NCBI RefSeq assembly: GCF_003047285.1
Contig: NZ_PZYX01000011.1
Coordinates: 62,001-126,000 of the forward strand
Length of the DNA: 64,000 nucleotides
From: Nocardioides allogilvus
GTDB lineage: Bacteria > Actinomycetota > Actinomycetes > Propionibacteriales > Nocardioidaceae
Direction of reading: 5' to 3'
This document shows, piece after piece, positions 1-9,467 of the stretch. The translations under genes and the position numbers were made by a program. The notes beneath the pieces are model-generated. The model saw only the letters and a program-made list of their open reading frames with translations. It was not told where the DNA came from and searched no databases. Position 1 is the first letter of the stretch, and every line of letters begins with the position of its first letter.

Positions 1-772
1 AGGATCAGGTGGTGCGGGGTGACCTCGGCGGTCACGTCGATGCCCTGGGCCTTCGCCCAGCGCAGCACCTCGACCGAGCCGGCCGTCGACACGTGCGCGA
101 CGTGCACGCGCGAACCCGTGTGCCGGGCCAGCATCACGTCGCGGGCGACGATGACCTCCTCGGCGATGCCCGGCCAGCCGGGCAGGCCGAGCCGTCCGGA
201 GATCTCGCCCTCGTGGCAGCACGCGGCCGGTCCGGCCAGCGTCGGGTCCTGGGCGTGCTGGGAGACGACGCCGCCGAATGCCTTGACGTATTCCAGCGCC
301 CGGCGCATCACCCGCGCGTCGTGCACGCACTTGCCGTCGTCGGAGAAGACCCGCACCCGCGCCCGCGAGCGCGCCATCAGCCCGAGCTCGGCGAGCTCCT
401 CGCCAGCCAGGCCCTTGGTGACGGCACCGACGGGTTGTACGTCGACCAGGCCGGCCTCGCGACCGAGGTCGAACACCCGCAGGGCCGCCTCGGCAGTGTC
501 GGTCACCGGTGACGTGTTGGCCATGGCCAGCACCGCGGTGAAGCCACCCATCGCCGCGGCCCGCGACCCGGTGAGGATCGTCTCGGCGTCCTCCCGGCCC
601 GGCTCGCGCAGGTGGGTGTGCAGGTCGACCAGCCCCGGCAGGGCGACGAGACCTGACGCGTCGACCGTCTCGGCACCCGTGGGCGCCTCGGCGACGAAGC
701 GACCCGCGTCGTCGACGTACAGATCCTGGGTCTTCTCGCCCAGCACCGATGCGCCGGTGATGATCAGGGCCA

Positions 773-773
<1 letters not shown>
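1..773 (-). CDS. pyrC: Dihydroorotase (N-terminal part)
   Basis: Dihydroorotase closes carbamoyl-aspartate to dihydroorotate in cytosolic pyrimidine synthesis. The gene runs off the left edge, so only about 257 N-terminal residues are visible. The metal-binding signature HTHLREPG of the cyclic amidohydrolase family lies at about residues 52-59, after a short N-terminal beta domain. The segment SHVAHVSTAG-like (read as SRVHVAHVSTAGS) near residue 230 fits a further metal-ligand strand of the TIM barrel. The ATG overlaps the pyrB stop as ATGA, so the two are translationally coupled in a pyrR-pyrB-pyrC operon. Function is secure; length and C-terminus cannot be judged. Confidence 0.93.
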
Positions 774-2301
<1,528 letters not shown>

Positions 2302-2344
2302 CTATCAACGGCTGGACCTCGTGGGCGAGTCGGAACGTTCTGGG

Positions 2345-2356
2345 GTGTTGCAACAC
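2345..2356. promoter_or_regulatory. Palindrome GTGTTGCAACAC upstream of pyrR
   Basis: A perfect 12-bp palindrome lies about 107 bp before the pyrR start. It sits just upstream (minus sense) of a possible -10 box, TAGGGT, in the stretch TTGATAGGGTCGG. It could be an operator for a dimeric regulator. No named regulator is recognised, and chance occurrence is possible. Confidence 0.35.
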
Positions 2357-2360
2357 ACGA

Positions 2361-2402
2361 GAACGTTCGGTTCCCCCGCAGATGCGGGGGAACCGAACGT
2401 TC
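2361..2402. terminator. Strong hairpin downstream of fadA2
   Basis: Perfect 18-bp arms (2361-2378 and 2385-2402) flank the six-base loop CAGATG. The hairpin starts 18 bases after the fadA2 stop on the minus strand. The stem is GC-rich and lacks a clear U-tract, as is common in actinobacteria. The octamer GAACGTTC ends both arms and appears a third time at 2333-2340. Confidence 0.75.
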
Positions 2403-2419
2403 GAGAGGTTTTCCGGCCG

Positions 2420-3700
2420 TCAGCGCTCGAGGATCGCGACGACGCCCTGGCCGCCGGCGGCGCAGATCGAGATCAGGGCGCGGCCCTTGCCCTTCTGGTC
2501 CAGCAGCTTGGCGGCGACGGGGACGATGCGCCCACCGGTCGCGGCGAACGGGTGGGCCGCGGCGAGCGAGGAGCCGTTGACGTTGAGCTTGGTGCGGTCG
2601 ATCTCACCCAGCGGGGCGTCGAGGCCGAGGCGCTCCTTGCAGAACACCGGGTCGGCCCAGGCCTTGAGGGTCGAGAGCACGACCGAGGCGAACGCCTCGT
2701 GGATCTCGTAGTAGTCGAAGTCCTGGAGCGTCAGGCCCTCGCGCTGCAGCATCTCCGCCACCGCGTAGGCCGGCGCCATCAGCAGGCCCTCGTTGCCGGT
2801 GACGTAGTCGACGGCGGCGTACTGGTAGGCCGAGACGTAGGCCAGCACGGGCAGGCCGCGCTCCTTGGCCCACTCCTCCGAGGCGAGCAGCACCGTGGAG
2901 GCGCCGTCGCTCAGCGGGGTGGAGTTGCCGGCGGTCATGGTGGCCGCCTCGCCCTTGCCGAAGACCGGCTTGAGCTTGGCGAGCTTCTCGACGGTGGAGT
3001 CGGGACGCATGTTGGCGTCGCGCTCGACACCGCGGAACGGCGTCACGAGGTCGTCGTGGAAGCCCTCGTCCCACGACCGGCCGAGGTTCTGGTGGGAGGC
3101 GGCCGCGAGCTCGTCCTGCGCCTCGCGGGTGATGCCCCACTCGAGGGTGGTGAGGGCCTGGTGCTCGCCCATCGACAGGCCGGTGCGAGGCTCGTTGTTG
3201 CTGGGCGGGAGCACGCCGATGTCGCCGGGACGCACCGAGGACAGGACCTTGAGCTTGCCCTTGGTGTCCTTCTGCTGGTTGACCTTGATCAGCTTCTTGC
3301 GCAACCGCTCGCTGATGGCGATCGGGGCGTCCGAGGTGGTGTCGGAACCGCCGGCGATGCCGACCTCGATCTGGCCGAGGGCGATCAGGTTGGCGATGTG
3401 GGTGACGGCGGCGAGGCCGGTGCCACAGGCGATCTGCATGTCGATGGCCGGGGTCAGCGGGCTGAGCTTGGAGCCCAGGACGACCTCGCGGGTCAGGTTG
3501 AAGTCGCGGCTGTGCTTGATCACCGCACCCGCGGCCACCATGCCGAGCTGCTCGCCCTGCAGCCCGAAGCGCTCGACCAGGCCGTCGAGGGCGGCGGTCA
3601 GCATCTCCTGGTTGGAGGCGTCGCCGTAGACGGTGTTGGACCGGGCGAACGGGATCCGGTTGCCGCCGATGATGGCGACGCGGCGGGTCTTGGCCTGCAT
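2420..3700 (-). CDS. fadA2: Acetyl-CoA C-acyltransferase (thiolase, FadA2-like)
   Basis: A 426-aa thiolase that would cleave or form 3-ketoacyl-CoA. The nucleophilic cysteine is in ACGTGLAAV (about Cys92). GSSLAAAHPFAATGGR carries the conserved histidine loop, and CAAGGQG near residue 413 holds the second active-site cysteine. The start is the ATG at 3700 with AGGAG seven bases upstream; the longer open frame lacks thiolase-like sequence. It is divergent from a FabG4-like reductase and an HtdX-like dehydratase, the same partners as Rv0243/Rv0242c/Rv0241c of M. tuberculosis. A trifunctional-complex alpha-subunit partner elsewhere is possible but not visible. Confidence 0.9.
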   Translation of the reverse strand: MQAKTRRVAIIGGNRIPFARSNTVYGDASNQEMLTAALDGLVERFGLQGEQLGMVAAGAVIKHSRDFNLTREVVLGSKLSPLTPAIDMQIACGTGLAAVTHIANLIALGQIEVGIAGGSDTTSDAPIAISERLRKKLIKVNQQKDTKGKLKVLSSVRPGDIGVLPPSNNEPRTGLSMGEHQALTTLEWGITREAQDELAAASHQNLGRSWDEGFHDDLVTPFRGVERDANMRPDSTVEKLAKLKPVFGKGEAATMTAGNSTPLSDGASTVLLASEEWAKERGLPVLAYVSAYQYAAVDYVTGNEGLLMAPAYAVAEMLQREGLTLQDFDYYEIHEAFASVVLSTLKAWADPVFCKERLGLDAPLGEIDRTKLNVNGSSLAAAHPFAATGGRIVPVAAKLLDQKGKGRALISICAAGGQGVVAILER

Positions 3701-3916
3701 GTGTGCTCCTGTGTGTGAAGACCGGTGCGGGAGGTGAGAAATCGCTGCTGCGCGGCAGATGGTGCCAGTGCGCGCTCCTATCCTTGCTCGTAACACCCCT
3801 GCAGGGAATGCAATGAGCGCCACATCACGAAATGTGGACACCGAGTTACACCAATTGTTACAACTTCTCTGCACCCCGTCTCTTCGTCACTTGACTCCCC
3901 GGAGGATCAGTACCCC
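3701..3916. promoter_or_regulatory. Divergent fadA2 / fabG4 control region
   Basis: The 216-bp gap must hold promoters for both directions. It contains the inverted repeat CCACAT-cacgaa-ATGTGG at 3820-3837 and two direct copies of GTTACA (3845-3850 and 3858-3863), 13 bp apart, in an unusually AT-rich patch. GGAGG at 3900-3904 serves fabG4 and AGGAG serves fadA2. The repeats may be operator or promoter parts for a fatty-acid regulator; no regulator gene is adjacent. Confidence 0.5.
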
Positions 3917-5251
3917 ATGAGCGACCGTTACCAGGGCTTCGTCTCCTCTCCCATCGGCAAGCTGCTGGTGAAGAACCTCGGCCTCCCGAGCCCCACGCGC
4001 CTCGAGCGGTACGCCGCTGGCGAGCCGCTCGTCCAGGGCACCGTCGTCCTCGGTGGCGCCGGCCGGCTGAGCGCCCAGCTGCCCACCCTGCTCGATGGGC
4101 TCGGCATCGCCTCGACCTCGACCACGGCGGAGGGCGAGACCTACAAGGGGCTCGTCTTCGACGCCACCGGCATCACCGACGCCGCGGGCCTGATCGCCCT
4201 CCAGGAGTTCTTCACCCCGCTGCTGCGTCGCCTCGACACCTGCCCGCGGGTCGTCGTCCTCGGCACCACGCCCGAGTCGGTCACGGGCTCCGAGCGGATC
4301 GCCCAGCGCGCCCTCGAGGGCTTCACCCGCTCGCTCGGCAAGGAGCTGGGCAAGGGCGGCACCGTCCAGCTCGTCTACGTCACCGAGGGTGCGGACGACG
4401 CCGTCGCCTCGACGCTCGGCTTCTTCCTCTCCCCCAAGTCGGCCTACGTCTCCGGCCAGGTCGTGCGCATCGGCGCCCACCAGGAGAAGAAGGCCGAGCC
4501 GGTCGCCGACTGGACCCGCCCGCTCGAGGGCAAGATCGCCCTCGTGACCGGCGCGAGCCGCGGCATCGGCGAGCAGATCGCCCGGGTGCTGCACCGCGAC
4601 GGTGCGAAGGTCGTCGGCGTCGACGTACCCCAGGCCGCCAGCGAGCTGCAGGCCCTGATGCGCGAGCTCGACGGTGACTTCCTCACCCTCGACATCACCG
4701 CCAAGGACGCGCCGCAGCGCATCGCGCACCACCTCTCGACCGAGCACGGCGGCGTCGACATCGTCGTGCACAACGCCGGCATCACCCGCGACAAGAAGCT
4801 CGCCAACATGGCCGAGGACCGCTGGTCCAGCGTCATCGGCGTCAACCTCACCGCGCCGGAGAAGATCACCCGCGTCCTGCTGGACGAGAAGGTCGTCAAC
4901 GACAACGGCCGCATCATCGGCGTCGCCTCGATCGCCGGCATCGCCGGCAACGTCGGCCAGACCAACTACGCCGCGTCCAAGGCCGGTGTCATCGGCTTCG
5001 TCGACTCGCTCGCCGACGACCTCGGCCGTGGCATCACGATCAACGCCGTGGCGCCGGGCTTCATCATCACCGCCATGACCGCGGCAGTGCCGTTCGCGAC
5101 GCGCGAGGTCGGTCAGCGCCTCAACGCGCTCAGCCAGGGCGGCCTGCCGGTCGACGTGGCCGAGGCGATCGCGTGGTTCGCCTCCCCCGGCTCGACGGCC
5201 GTCAACGGCAACGTCGTGCGCGTCTGCGGCCAGATGATGCTGGGCGCCTGA
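3917..5251 (+). CDS. fabG4: 3-oxoacyl-(ACP/CoA) reductase, FabG4 type
   Basis: A high-molecular-weight FabG of 444 aa. An N-terminal Rossmann-like domain without the usual cofactor motif (residues 1-195) precedes a classical SDR domain. The cofactor loop TGASRGIG is at 211-218, NNAG is replaced by HNAG, and the Ser-Tyr-Lys triad is in VASIAGIAG...NYAASKAG. FabG4 proteins (M. tuberculosis Rv0242c) reduce 3-ketoacyl-CoA with NADH rather than serving the usual FAS-II NADPH reaction. Its stop overlaps the start of the HtdX-like gene by one base (TGATG), so the reductase and dehydratase are made together. Confidence 0.92.
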   Translation: MSDRYQGFVSSPIGKLLVKNLGLPSPTRLERYAAGEPLVQGTVVLGGAGRLSAQLPTLLDGLGIASTSTTAEGETYKGLVFDATGITDAAGLIALQEFFTPLLRRLDTCPRVVVLGTTPESVTGSERIAQRALEGFTRSLGKELGKGGTVQLVYVTEGADDAVASTLGFFLSPKSAYVSGQVVRIGAHQEKKAEPVADWTRPLEGKIALVTGASRGIGEQIARVLHRDGAKVVGVDVPQAASELQALMRELDGDFLTLDITAKDAPQRIAHHLSTEHGGVDIVVHNAGITRDKKLANMAEDRWSSVIGVNLTAPEKITRVLLDEKVVNDNGRIIGVASIAGIAGNVGQTNYAASKAGVIGFVDSLADDLGRGITINAVAPGFIITAMTAAVPFATREVGQRLNALSQGGLPVDVAEAIAWFASPGSTAVNGNVVRVCGQMMLGA

Positions 5252-6129
5252 TGGAGACCAAGCACCTCTCCGGCCAGCCCGGCGGGCTCAGCACCCTGCT
5301 GCGGGCAGCCCTGCCTGTCGTGCCGGGCGTCAACCAGCTGCCCGGGGTCAAGAAGGCGTCCGCCCAGGGCTTCGCCGGCCTGTCCTACGACCGCACGGGC
5401 GTCGAGGCCAGCCGAACGGACGTCGATGCGTACGCCGCCGTGTGCGGCTTCCCGCGCAAGGACACCGTCCCCCTCCCATACCCGCACATGCTGGCCTTCC
5501 CGCTGCACATGGCGATCATGAGCGACCCGGCGTTCCCCTACCCCGCGATCGGGATGGTGCACCTGGAGAACTCCATCACCGCCCGGCGGGCGATCGCGGT
5601 CGGTGAGGTCCTCGACCTGACCACGAGCGTGGCGGCGCCGCGGGCGCACGCCAAGGGTGCGCTGCTCGACTTCGTGACCACCGTGACCAGCGGCGGCGAG
5701 GTCGTGTGGGAATCCACGTCGACCTACCTCCGCCGCGGCGGCAAGCCCGAGGGCGAGCCCGATGCCGGTCTGGTGATCGCGGACGCGCCCACCGGCGGGC
5801 TGCAGTGGCGGCTGCCGGCCGACCTGGGCCGGTCCTACGCGAGCGTGTCGGGTGACCACAACCCGATCCACCTCTACCCGCTGACCGCCAAGGCGCTGGG
5901 CTTCCCGCGCCAGATCGCCCACGGCATGTGGACCAAGGCCCGCAGCATCGCCGCGATCGAGAACCGGTTGCCGGAGGCCGTGACCGTCGAGGTGGCGTTC
6001 AAGAAGCCGGTGTTCCTGCCGGGCACGGTGGCGTTCGCCGAGCGCTCGCACGACGGGGAACACACCTTCGCGCTAACCAACCCGAAGGACGGCTCGCCGC
6101 ACCTCGTCGGGCGAGCCACTCCCGCCTGA
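5251..6129 (+). CDS. htdX: MaoC-like (3R)-hydroxyacyl dehydratase, HtdX type
   Basis: A 292-aa double hot-dog protein. The hydratase-2 signature is clear: YASVSGDHNPIHLYPLTAK near residues 196-214 followed by IAHGMW, with the catalytic Asp and His. It would interconvert 3-hydroxyacyl and trans-2-enoyl thioesters, the step after FabG4. I take the ATG at 5251, which overlaps the fabG4 stop, because the longer frame starts inside fabG4. Order and partners match Rv0241c-Rv0243 of M. tuberculosis. Whether the substrates are CoA or ACP esters cannot be told from sequence. Confidence 0.9.
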   Translation: METKHLSGQPGGLSTLLRAALPVVPGVNQLPGVKKASAQGFAGLSYDRTGVEASRTDVDAYAAVCGFPRKDTVPLPYPHMLAFPLHMAIMSDPAFPYPAIGMVHLENSITARRAIAVGEVLDLTTSVAAPRAHAKGALLDFVTTVTSGGEVVWESTSTYLRRGGKPEGEPDAGLVIADAPTGGLQWRLPADLGRSYASVSGDHNPIHLYPLTAKALGFPRQIAHGMWTKARSIAAIENRLPEAVTVEVAFKKPVFLPGTVAFAERSHDGEHTFALTNPKDGSPHLVGRATPA

Positions 6130-6135
6130 GACCGG

Positions 6136-6169
6136 CGGCCTGCCCCGGGGTCAGCCCCGGGGCAGGCCG
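6136..6169. terminator. Bidirectional terminator between htdX and the M23-like gene
   Basis: Perfect 15-bp arms (6136-6150 and 6155-6169) flank the loop TCAG. The hairpin sits between two convergent genes and includes the last codons and stop of the minus-strand gene. It would end transcription from both sides. Confidence 0.8.
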
Positions 6170-7374
6170 AAGCGGACCGTGGTCACCTGCGACCTCGAGG
6201 CGACGGGAGCGGCTGAGAAGTCCACGCGCGCCTGGGTGAAGGTCGCGGTGGCGGGCGTCCACACGCCGATGTCGGTGACCCCGTCGCCGTCCCAGTCCCC
6301 CGCCACCGGCAGGTCCCCGGGCGCGCCGAGCGGCAGCTGGCTGATGAGCACCTGCCCGCCCGCGTCCACGCGCCGCAGCGTGAACGTGGCGCTCGTCTTG
6401 TCGAAGACACCGAGGTCCGTCACTCCGTCGCCGTCCCAGTCGCCGGTGACCGGCAGGTCGTCGGCGTCGCCGAGGAGCACCGTGGCCGTCGTGCCGTCGT
6501 CGAGGCGCTGGTGGAACGCGCCTGCGGACGCACGGTGGACGCCGACCTGGTCGGTGCCGTTGCCGTCCCAGTCGCCGGCGATCGCACGGTCGGTGGCGAG
6601 GCCGTACTTCACCTTCGTGACCCCGGCCGGCGTCTGGAGGAGGAACTTCCTCCGCTTCTGGCGCCACAGGCCCAGGTTGACGGCGCCGTCGCCGTCCCAG
6701 TCGCCGACGACAGGCTCGTCGGTGGCCTTGCCGAACAACAGCACCCGGGCGCCGGCCGGGTCGTTGACCACGAACGACGACCGCTTGCCGCGGCGGAAGA
6801 CCGCGACCTCGGCGATCGCGTCACCCGTGAAGTCGGCCGCGATCGGCACATCTACGCAGTTGTAGGACGTGAGGTCGCCGTAGACGTAGGGCACGCCGGC
6901 GAACGATGCCGCGATCACGGACTTCGCGGACCGCTCCTCGAAGTGCAGGTGGGCGCCGCGCGAGTTGCCGGTGTTGCCGACGGTGCCGATGACGGCCCCC
7001 TGGTCGACGTACTGCCCCAGCGCGACCGTCACTGCCTGCAGGTGGCCGTAGACGGAGCTCTCGCCGTTCTGGTGGTCGATGACGACGTGGTGGCCGTAGC
7101 CCCGGGTGCCCGTCGCGTCTGCCTTCGTGACGATGCCGGCCGCCGAGGCGACGACGGTGTCGCCCTCGTCCGCCGACCGGTTCCAGTCGATCGAGCGCAC
7201 GGACGGCGAGTGGCTGCTGCGCGTGGAGCCGGTCCAGGTCTCGCCGCACGGGAACGGCATCTGGTGTGGCGTGAGTGGTACGGCGTGGGCGACCGAGCTC
7301 GTGAACAGGGTGAGCGTCAGGCCGGCCAGGGCGGCGGCGGACACGCCGGGCAGGCGTCGAGCAAGGGTCTTCAC
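6151..7374 (-). CDS. Secreted M23-like protein with GDWDGDG repeats
   Basis: A 407-aa exported protein. Residues 1-32 form a signal peptide (basic start, hydrophobic core, cut near AHA-VP). Residues 40-160 resemble the LytM/M23 fold: a His and Asp in SHSPSVRSIDWN, GHHVVIDHQNG, and the last zinc motif HLHFEE. The C-terminal half has about five repeats of the form P-(V/I)-GDWDGDG, which resemble calcium-binding FG-GAP/VCBS-type blades. It probably acts on the cell wall. The start is a GTG without a clear ribosome site, so it may lie slightly elsewhere. The substrate is unknown. Confidence 0.82.
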   Translation of the reverse strand: MKTLARRLPGVSAAALAGLTLTLFTSSVAHAVPLTPHQMPFPCGETWTGSTRSSHSPSVRSIDWNRSADEGDTVVASAAGIVTKADATGTRGYGHHVVIDHQNGESSVYGHLQAVTVALGQYVDQGAVIGTVGNTGNSRGAHLHFEERSAKSVIAASFAGVPYVYGDLTSYNCVDVPIAADFTGDAIAEVAVFRRGKRSSFVVNDPAGARVLLFGKATDEPVVGDWDGDGAVNLGLWRQKRRKFLLQTPAGVTKVKYGLATDRAIAGDWDGNGTDQVGVHRASAGAFHQRLDDGTTATVLLGDADDLPVTGDWDGDGVTDLGVFDKTSATFTLRRVDAGGQVLISQLPLGAPGDLPVAGDWDGDGVTDIGVWTPATATFTQARVDFSAAPVASRSQVTTVRFGLPRG

Positions 7375-7534
7375 GGCGCGGTCGGGTCTCTCTGCTCATC
7401 GCGGACAGGGATGTGGGACCGCACCGGGGAAGGAGTCACAGACGCCACACAAGTGCTCACACGTAACCACGCCGAGGGCGTGTCTGTCTGCGAAATGCCG
7501 CGATTTCCCGGCAGGTGCTGCTACAAGTCCGCGA

Positions 7535-8407
7535 CTATCCGCGCTCGGCCGGGTCGACGACCCGGATCAGCCCCTCCTGGGCCACCGTGGCCACGAGCGT
7601 GCCGTCCTGGGTGAACACCCGGGCCGTGGCCAGCCCACGCCCGCCGCGTGCCATCGGCGAGACCTGGTCGTAGAGCCACCACTCGTCGGCGCGGAAGGGC
7701 TGGTGGAACCAGATGGCGTGGTCCAGCGATGCCGCCTGCATGCGCGAGGAGTTGATGTGGATGCCGTGGGGGGTGAGGGCGGCGCCCAGCAGCGTCAGGT
7801 CGGTGGCATAGGTGAAGGCGCCCAGGTGCAGCACCGGGTCGTCGTCGAGCCGGCCGGCCGTGCGCAGCCACAGCTGGGCCCGCGCCGGGTGGTCGGGGTC
7901 GTGCGGCAGGCCCATCGCGCTGGTGCCGACGTAGCGGACGTCGAGCGCAGCCCACTCGCGCTCCCACTCCTCGACCGACTCGGGGCTGTGCTTCCGCGCG
8001 ATGTCGGTCATCGAGACGCCCATCTCGGGCGGGGGCACGTCAGGCATCCGGTCCTGGTGCTCGAGCCCGTCCTCGGGGACCTGGAAGTTGGCGGTCATGA
8101 AGTAGATCGGCCGCCCGTGCTGGCGCGCCATCACCCGCCGGGTCACGAAGGAGCGACCGTCGCGGATGCGCTCCACGTCGTAGATGATCGGGACGGCCGT
8201 GTCGCCCGGCCGCAGGAAGTAGGAGTGCATGGAGTGCATGACCATGCGGTCCTCGACCGAGCGGGTCGCGGCAGCGACGGCCTGGGCCGCCACCTGGCCA
8301 CCGAAGACGCGCTGTCGCGACGTATCCGCCTGACGCCCGCGGAAGAGGTCGACGTCGAGGTCCTCGAGCTGGAGCAGGTCGACGAGCTCGGTCACCGAGC
8401 CCGGCAT
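7535..8407 (-). CDS. tesB: Acyl-CoA thioesterase II
   Basis: A 290-aa double hot-dog thioesterase that hydrolyses acyl-CoA to free acid and CoA. TesB hallmarks are visible: RVFGGQVAAQAV near residue 32, HSMHSYFLRPGD near 58, and DHAIWFHQPFRADEWWLY near 230 with the conserved Asp. Its ATG overlaps the stop of the PAC2 gene as ATGA, so it is the second gene of a two-gene operon. Other acyl-CoA genes lie close by on both sides. Substrate chain length cannot be inferred. Confidence 0.92.
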   Translation of the reverse strand: MPGSVTELVDLLQLEDLDVDLFRGRQADTSRQRVFGGQVAAQAVAAATRSVEDRMVMHSMHSYFLRPGDTAVPIIYDVERIRDGRSFVTRRVMARQHGRPIYFMTANFQVPEDGLEHQDRMPDVPPPEMGVSMTDIARKHSPESVEEWEREWAALDVRYVGTSAMGLPHDPDHPARAQLWLRTAGRLDDDPVLHLGAFTYATDLTLLGAALTPHGIHINSSRMQAASLDHAIWFHQPFRADEWWLYDQVSPMARGGRGLATARVFTQDGTLVATVAQEGLIRVVDPAERG

Positions 8408-9342
8408 CAGCTCTCCTGCCCGTCGTCGTCGCGCTTGTCAAGGCCCGCGAGGAACTGCTCGAACTGCCGGCCGAGGTCCTCGCCGGTCGGCATCGGCTCG
8501 TCGGCGGCCAGCAGCGACGACCCGGCTGCCTCGGCGTCGCGGAACGCGTCGTACTGCTGCTCGAGGCCGTGCACGACGTTGCCCACCTCGTCGTGGCTCT
8601 CGAGGTAGTTCGCGATCTCGGCCTCGGTGGTCTCGGCGGCGGCACGCACCTCCGTGAGGTCGATGGTGAGCCGCCCGCCGATCTCGAGGTGCTCCAGGAG
8701 CACGACGGCGGCCTGCGGGTATTCCATCTGCGCGAGGTAGTGGGGAATGTGGGCGACGTAGCCCATCGCGGCGTGCCCCCACTCGCCGAGCCGGATCTCC
8801 AGCAGCGCCTGGGCGCTCGCCGGCACCCGCAGCTCGCCGCTCCACGGGCTCGGCCCGGTGACGAGCTCCGGCTGGTTGGCGTGCGGCGTGATCGCGATCG
8901 GGCGCGTGTGGGGCACGGCCATCGGGACGGCGCCGAGGCTCACCACGCGGCGTACGTCGAAGCGCTCGACGACCTCCCGCACCGCCCGCGCGAAGGCCTC
9001 CCACCTGATGTCCGGCTCGGGGCCTCGCAGCAGCAGGAAGGGGGTGCCACCGGTGTCGCGCAGCGCCCGGACGACCAGCCGGGGCGCCTCGTAGTCGGCG
9101 TAGTGGTCGCGCACGAAGGACACGGGCGGACGCCGGGCGCGGTAGTCGTGCAGGGAGTCGACGTCGAAGGTGGCGACGACGCGTCCCTCCCCCAGCGCCT
9201 CGAGGTGCTGGGCCGCCAGCTCGGCGGACTTGCCGGCGTCGAGGAAGCCGGACAGCACGACCACGAGGGTGAGCTCGGAGGCGTCATCGAGGACATGACC
9301 GGAGTCGTCGACGATGTGCACCAGGCGCGTGGGTTCTGACAT
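8407..9342 (-). CDS. PAC2 family protein
   Basis: A 311-aa protein of the PAC2 family, named after a eukaryotic proteasome assembly chaperone and common in actinobacteria that have proteasomes. Visible family segments include VVLSGFLDAGKSAELAAQHL near the N-terminus and GVLP/IPHTRP-type loops (here AVPHTRPIAITPHANQ). The C-terminus is acidic and charged. The function in bacteria is not established. The promoter appears leaderless: TAGGCT lies six bases before the ATG. It overlaps tesB downstream, which is probably cotranscribed. Confidence 0.85.
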   Translation of the reverse strand: MSEPTRLVHIVDDSGHVLDDASELTLVVVLSGFLDAGKSAELAAQHLEALGEGRVVATFDVDSLHDYRARRPPVSFVRDHYADYEAPRLVVRALRDTGGTPFLLLRGPEPDIRWEAFARAVREVVERFDVRRVVSLGAVPMAVPHTRPIAITPHANQPELVTGPSPWSGELRVPASAQALLEIRLGEWGHAAMGYVAHIPHYLAQMEYPQAAVVLLEHLEIGGRLTIDLTEVRAAAETTEAEIANYLESHDEVGNVVHGLEQQYDAFRDAEAAGSSLLAADEPMPTGEDLGRQFEQFLAGLDKRDDDGQES

Positions 9343-9404
9343 GGGCCCAGCCTAGTGAGGGGCCCCGCGTGACCGGTCACACAGGCGGTGGGCTGACGAA
9401 CGTT

Positions 9405-9420
9405 GTTACTCAAGGGTAAC
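9405..9420. promoter_or_regulatory. Inverted repeat GTTACTCAAGGGTAAC before fadA
   Basis: GTTAC and GTAAC arms of five bases flank a six-base centre, 48 bp before the fadA start. The size and placement suit a TetR-type operator over the fadA-fadB promoter. The regulator is not in the window, and only the sequence symmetry is seen. Confidence 0.45.
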
Positions 9421-9467
9421 CTTCCTGCGTCCCCTCGTCCTCCCCGTCGTTCCACTCAGGAGATCAC

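Noticed and set aside
7375..7534. Cyclic di-AMP (ydaO-type) riboswitch before the M23-like gene
   Set aside because: Actinobacterial cell-wall hydrolase genes often carry one, but I could not find the conserved motifs here.
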